Positions 59,501-64,000 of a DNA stretch of 64,000 nt are shown here, piece after piece. The stretch comes from Biomphalaria glabrata. Its lineage: Eukaryota; Mollusca; Gastropoda; Planorbidae. Below the pieces are notes generated by a model. The model ran no database searches. It was not told where the DNA came from and was given only the letters and a program-made list of their open reading frames with translations. A program made the position numbers and the translations under genes. The stretch's first letter is position 1. Each line of letters begins with the position of its first letter. The stretch is taken from positions 1,752,001 through 1,816,000 of the forward strand of contig NC_074716.1 in NCBI RefSeq assembly GCF_947242115.1. Direction: 5' to 3'.

Positions 59501-62011
59501 CTATAAACACAGACTGACAGATTTCTTTCTTTATATGCTTACTTCTACATTGGCCTTTAATATGAAAAAAAATTGGCATTGGTTACATAGCACTTTATAC
59601 AGCTTTCAGTAAATCTGAATCTTTAAATCACTCCATTCAGAGACATATATTTGATTCTCATAATATTATCTTCTTATCTTATATAATACAGACGTTACTT
59701 CAAAAAAGATGATTACGTCCTACGCGGATGGCTGCCTGGTCGTGCGGTTTGCGCGCTGGACTATCGTTCGGACTTATCGATGATCCAGGGTTCAAACCCT
59801 GCCCGCTCCCATCCCCCATCGTCCTGCGGGAGGTTTGGACTAGGAAGTAATTATCTTCAACTCTGAAGGAACATCCGAAATAAGTAAAACATTTTACAAA
59901 CATTTTACGCGTCATGCATTTAGTCATGCATATTAACCAATGACTTAAATTCAGCCAAGTCACTGGTTTTCCTGGCTGGCTCAGGCAACCCATTCCATGC
60001 TCTAATAGCACTAGGGAAATATTGAGATATTATTGTTCTTGTATGGTATATGTAGCTCTAATATCTTTTGTTTACTTAAAATGATTTTAAAAGAAAATGT
60101 AATTCTTTTTAATTAATCAATGTTAACAGGCCTATGATAGATTGGTAGATGTGCCTAATTTAAAAGCAGATAGAACTCGTAAAAATGACCCAGCAGAGTT
60201 TATCAATATGGAAAAGCCTCACAACAAAACAAGGTTGGCAATAATTTTGACAGTTTTCTATTCAGCCATTGTTAAACATGTAGAGAAAACTTTAATTGTG
60301 AATGCAAACATTATAAAAATAATCTTTGGACAGTCTTACAGGTGAGCAGTTTAAAGGTCAATATCAACCTGCACCTACTGAGGCTGACAGACTGAATCGT
60401 ACGAAAGTTGGTTTCAAGGAAGACACTAGCTATACACACAACAACATACCATTTGTCCAGACAGAAGACAACAAAATGAGGTTTATGACTCACTACATGT
60501 CCAGGTTAGATGAACTAACATGATAGATGATTGGTTAGATTTTCAAACTAACATGGAGGGGAAGATATAAAGGTTTATCTTCTTATCTTATATAATACAG
60601 ACGTTACTTCAAAAAAGAAGATGATTATGTCCTACGCGTGATGCATTTAGTCATGCAAATAATAATACAACAAACATTGTATTACAATACAATCAACTTT
60701 AGAGAAAGCAGCAAGCATAATTCGTGCTGCTTATAAAACAAAGGGAAAAAAAAAAGATAGGAAGCCAATCAAAAGCTCAAGAAAGCTAATATGTTTATAT
60801 TATGTCATATTTTTGTCTCTGTTAATTAATTTTTATGTTTAATTGTCTACAATAATTTATTATTTGTGAGAACAGAACAAAGTGTATGTTGGTGAAATAA
60901 AATAGTTAACACTTAATACAACAAAAACGTCTTATTGTTTTCCCTGCTTAATCTAATTGGTTAACAGATCTGCTCTAAATCTAAAACAGTTACTTCAATA
61001 GTGAAAGATAAACTTTTAAAGTATTTTTACTTGTTTAGATTTGGCCCTGATCCTACTCCTGTCGGTGTTGATCGAGCTGGACATCTGAGAGGTGGAGTTC
61101 AAGATCCAAGATCTGATGGGTTCACCAAGTCCAACACGATCAACAGCTACGGCAATGAACCTCCCAGCTCCTACATCCTGCGCAGGATTGAGCCTTATGT
61201 TGGAAGGTAAGACTCTAAGGAGCTAGTGACTAGAGTTAACCCAAGATTGTGTTTTTAGAATTACTTAGGTATAGCGTTACTTTCATTCCAATAGCTCATT
61301 GAGCAATCTCTTTTGTGGGCATGTGGGTGAAGGGGGGTATCTGGGAGAAGGTTTTCGTGTTGCCTTTAGGCACTCAGCAAACACAACTCAGCTCGAGTTA
61401 AGTTATGCACTCGAGCCCCTTGATAGGTAGCCAAGTGGTTTATAAATGCCACTCAGCCATAGATTGCATCTGAATAGATTTCTCATCATAGTTTACTGAC
61501 TTAATTAGATCTTCCCGCACCATTTGGCACCTGTCTCCATAAATATCTGACATCTTGGTCTAATGAGTTAACTGAGTCCACCCAGCTCTAATGGGTACCT
61601 GACATTAGTTGGGGAAAGTATAGGTGGTTGGTCATTCGCTAACCGTGGGCCACAGAAACAGATGACCTTTACATTAACTGCCCTATAGATTGCAAGGTCT
61701 GAAAGGGGAACTTTTTCTTTTTACTAAGTTTAGGATTCTACAAACTGTTCTATTATAATACCTGATGTTTTTTTTTTGCTATTTTACCTTCTTTGGTTGC
61801 ATAATAGTGATTGTACAAAACTAAGTCAACAAAAACATAATTTTGAGTCTATAATAGCTACATTGTCACTACATTGGAAACCATTCAGAAAAGTTCAGTT
61901 ATCTAATTGTATATTTCTTGATACATTCACAGAAGTATCCGAGCCAGAAATCAATTCTATGATGACCACACTTATGATAGCAAAGCTCATACAGAAGTGG
62001 TTAGCTGCTGA
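53555..62011 (+). CDS. SAXO4: SAXO4/PPP1R32-like axonemal protein (11 exons)
   Basis: Exons: 53555-53784, 55620-55773, 55883-56005, 56182-56242, 56362-56477, 57074-57145, 58354-58458, 60130-60233, 60334-60504, 61039-61206, 61933-62011. Phases chain perfectly to 460 residues (human protein about 425 from memory). The N-terminus MSKLPTGPRN..., then KFYITQNSSTYGARFDKFQPR, GHHRGTGYLSNLRPGVYY and LDDVDNPALRRICDGNYRS, match the vertebrate PPP1R32 layout of short conserved blocks in a mostly disordered chain. Later exons repeat GPRYMKTES and TGVSVTRTSFIPK-type blocks and end RARNQFYDDHTYDSKAHTEVVSC. Family knowledge places it in motile cilia as a microtubule-stabilising or PP1-binding factor. For exon 9 the acceptor GGACAG at 60333 was chosen because the later TTACAG would run into a stop. 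There is no signal peptide or membrane segment. Introns 1, 6, 7, 9 and 10 carry SINE or LINE copies. Confidence 0.85.
54048..54318 (-). mobile_element. SINE family B (intron 1 of SAXO4-like gene)
   Basis: Reverse copy with AACAAGGGTGTCATGTGACC core and CAGGATTCAAACCCAGGACC B box region. Moderately diverged. Confidence 0.85.
57363..57532 (-). mobile_element. LINE family A 3' end (intron 6 of SAXO4-like gene)
   Basis: Minus orientation, TTATCTTATATAATACAGAC to SAIRAWNGLPELARKTSDLV. Cut after GCGCTAGGGAAGAA. Confidence 0.85.
57533..58353. other. Unassigned part of SAXO4-like intron 6
   Basis: A less AT-rich patch at 57790-58030 has an open plus frame of 75 residues, but I recognise no family. 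Confidence 0.25.
59085..59340 (-). mobile_element. LINE ORF2 C-terminal fragment (intron 7 of SAXO4-like gene)
   Basis: Minus strand gives GTVPGKRRRGRQ-like and KTESNGERQ-like pieces of the basic C-terminal tail shared with 25600-25795. Plus-strand ORFs here are shadows. Confidence 0.55.
59668..60018 (-). mobile_element. LINE family A 3' end split by a SINE
   Basis: Minus orientation, TTATCTTATATAATACAGAC tail to SAIRAWNGLPEPARKTSDL-like region. The 3' part is interrupted at 59727-59905 by SINE family A. Confidence 0.85.
59727..59905 (+). mobile_element. SINE family A, intact copy
   Basis: 179 bp: GCTGCCTGGTCGTGCGGTTT head, GGTTCAAACCC B box, GGAGGTTTGGACTAGGAAGT, AATTATCTTCAACTCTGAAG, ACATTTTACAAACATTT end. 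Duplication TACGCG on both sides (59721-59726, 59906-59911). Confidence 0.9.
60573..60660 (-). mobile_element. LINE family A terminal 3' fragment
   Basis: About 85 bp: TTATCTTATATAATACAGAC, GATTATGTCCTACGCGTGAT. Severely 5'-truncated; intron 9 of the SAXO4-like gene. Confidence 0.8.
61560..61714 (+). mobile_element. SINE family B, 5'-truncated (intron 10 of SAXO4-like gene)
   Basis: Keeps GAGTCCACCCAGCTCTAATG, GGGTACCTGACATTAGTTGG and CCCTATAGATTGCAAGGTCT; lacks the tRNA head. Confidence 0.8.
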
Positions 62012-62562
62012 GCTGTTTGTAAACCAAATGAAATCAATCAGACTTTGTAGCTGAATTCACTGTCCAAAAATGTTTTAGTTCATTTTATCTGGTTAAATCT
62101 TGATAGACTGTCTGTAATTTTAACCTAAACTATATAGCTTAAAAACTTAACCTCAGAGTGCAAAAGTGATCTAGTTTCTGAGGTAGATTCAATGTTCTTG
62201 ATTCAATTTCTCTTCTCTGTGATATTGTACACAATTTATATTTGTATATACATTTATTCCCACAGCGCTGCCTAGTGTTCTGTTCTATTTGAGTGACAAT
62301 GTAATGTTAATATTTCAAGGCTACCAATGAGTTTCTTTAACATTGCTCAAATGTATTTTTTTATAGGTGACGCCTATGTCTGATTTTAATAATTTATAAA
62401 ACACATACAAAATTATCAGAAGCTTAGATGGAATTACTTTACATTTAGCTTGGTAAATTGAACCGTGTGTTAATCTAGCAGTGACATATCTTGAAGGTTT
62501 TTTATTAACCATTGCATATTGTCGGAGTTTTAAGCTATAGATAACAAAAGTAATGAGTTAAT

Positions 62563-62568
62563 GAATAA
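62563..62568 (+). terminator. Candidate polyadenylation signal of the SAXO4-like gene
   Basis: AATAAA about 550 bp after the stop codon at 62011. A second AATAAA lies at 62724-62729. The stretch 62012-62560 is AT-rich and otherwise featureless, as expected for a 3' UTR. Confidence 0.35.
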
Positions 62569-62569
62569 A

Positions 62570-64000
62570 TGCTTACAAATATAAATAAATGTGGCTCTAG
62601 AATAGAAAACTTGAATGAGGTTGAAATATAGATCTAGATATATTTGTCATGTTTTATCAAATTTTATCTTGACCAATACGTAATAACAGGCCTAACACAT
62701 AGCACAACTTTTTAGCACTGCACAATAAAACGTTCCCAGCTAAAGATATGGGGGGAAAAAAATTAATGAGGAACTACAATGCAAGAAAAAAACATTGCAA
62801 TGTGAATTTTTAATAAGTTAATTAAAATAGAAAACATTAATTAATGAACTTTTAACAGTAGACCATATTAAAAAATATGGTTTAAGGTTATTTTTATCTA
62901 GCAGTGAAAGATTCCATGACCTTACAGTGGAGAAGATATTTGACAGTCTATCCACTATAGATCACATGATCTCTGCAATAATCTAAGGGATATACATCTT
63001 AGTTATTGAGCCTAGCTTATATATTCACATCCAAGTCTTCTGGCCGGCGTCTGCTGTTGACTAGTGCTATCCATTACCCTTTATTAACCCAACATTGTCC
63101 ATTCCTTAATGTCTTCACATCTTTTTATACATTTCGGCCTGTAATTTCAAATGATGCTACAAATATACAATTAGGAAGTATGTGATTTTGATTAATAAAT
63201 GTTTGTAGAAAACTCTGAAATGGACACACGCACACAGAATGTACATTGATTATATCTTATTGTATTTCAATGTTCTGATTCAGGACATTGTTCAGAAGTA
63301 GTCTTCTCTTTCTTGTCTTTTATTGCAATGTGTTGTACGAAGTAGATTATAAGTTCAGAACAAGTGAAATAGAAAAGGAAAAAAAAAAGCAAATATTCAG
63401 CTATATTGTTTATTTCTATAAGGCATAAATGCCAATCCAAATGAATATATTACAATGAAAAGTACAAATCATTATGAGATTCACAGTTCTACCAACATAA
63501 ACCACTATAAAGTTCCATTCTACAAAAAAAAATATGAACGTATAGAAATATTTAACAAAATGGATTTTCTAAATGATACAGAAACTCATTGAATTGTAAT
63601 TCTACAATCACGGCATGCTAACATTTCTACAAACACAATTGTAAGACAAATTTCCTGACAGATAATAAAGATCAGTATAATAAAAAAAATGTACCCACAT
63701 ATATTACTGAGGTAATGTTACAGTAAAACAACTACATGAGGTGTTTTTACAAACATGGGACAGTGGTCAACTTTCTACTGTCTTCTTTGAATCACAACTT
63801 GAATCAAAGACATGAATAGCACATTTGTTTACTGATCTGATAAGTTTGAAAAGATCAGTCTAGAGAACAAACACCTCAATCAACATCAAGTAAACAATCC
63901 TTACCGTATAAAGAATAGGACATACAAACAGCTAAATACAATAGCACTGCCGACCTGCCACAGTCACATAAAGAGGTTTCTATGTCAAACATTATAAATG
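62570..64000. other. Non-coding AT-rich right flank
   Basis: No coding exon recognised. A minus-strand AATAAA at 63408-63413, upstream of a long AT-rich stretch to the edge, could mark the 3' UTR of a minus-strand gene outside the window. Confidence 0.25.

Noticed and set aside
59095-59517. 140-residue plus-strand ORF in SAXO4-like intron 7
   Set aside because: Antisense of a LINE C-terminal fragment; no fit to the splice model.
59727-59800. tRNA gene candidates (A/B box at 59727, 11257, 27545, 24971, 48237)
   Set aside because: Each is the head of a dispersed SINE with LINE-like body and target duplications, and none folds as an obviously complete cloverleaf.

Overview
The window looks like nuclear DNA of a pulmonate-type gastropod. 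It is AT-rich, intron-rich and has no bacterial-style gene packing. It is crowded with mollusc-type SINEs, LINE 3' ends and hAT-family elements, and has long stretches of TCTAGA/AGATCT-like low complexity. The species is inferred from style only.

Three spliced host genes can be read. (1) On the minus strand, positions 21215 to 1645, a six-exon gene encodes a predicted 2205-residue secreted protein: a signal peptide followed by 32 atypical VWC-like cysteine-rich modules. Most modules lie in a single 6.3-kb exon (4122-10426). A TATA-like box sits upstream, and one 183-bp coding unit has recently been amplified about six-fold. (2) On the plus strand, 45665-50345, a five-exon gene encodes a 228-residue secreted protein of the MOLO1/TPM-like family (modulator of levamisole receptor). 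(3) On the plus strand, 53555-62011, an eleven-exon gene encodes a 460-residue homologue of SAXO4/PPP1R32, a cilia/axoneme-associated protein. I see no shared pathway among the three.

Most of the rest is repeats. Introns of gene 1 (1782-21212) hold a 46-bp minisatellite, a 27/33-bp minisatellite, four SPIN-like hAT MITEs with 8-bp target duplications, two SINE families, and a nest of elements: a hAT transposon containing a Gypsy-type fossil that contains a hAT MITE, plus a Tc1/IS630-type transposase fragment. The interval 21.3-45.6 kb is a transposon graveyard built around a roughly 6-kb satellite (28231-34198, 29/26-bp units). That satellite has higher-order duplications of 475 bp and 2002 bp and one LINE insertion.

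A recurrent LINE family with a TTATC-repeat tail has about sixteen 3' fragments across the window. The end of one tRNA-derived SINE family resembles this LINE's 3' end. No rRNA gene, CRISPR array or bona fide tRNA gene was found. The very long ORFs in the tandem arrays are period artefacts.
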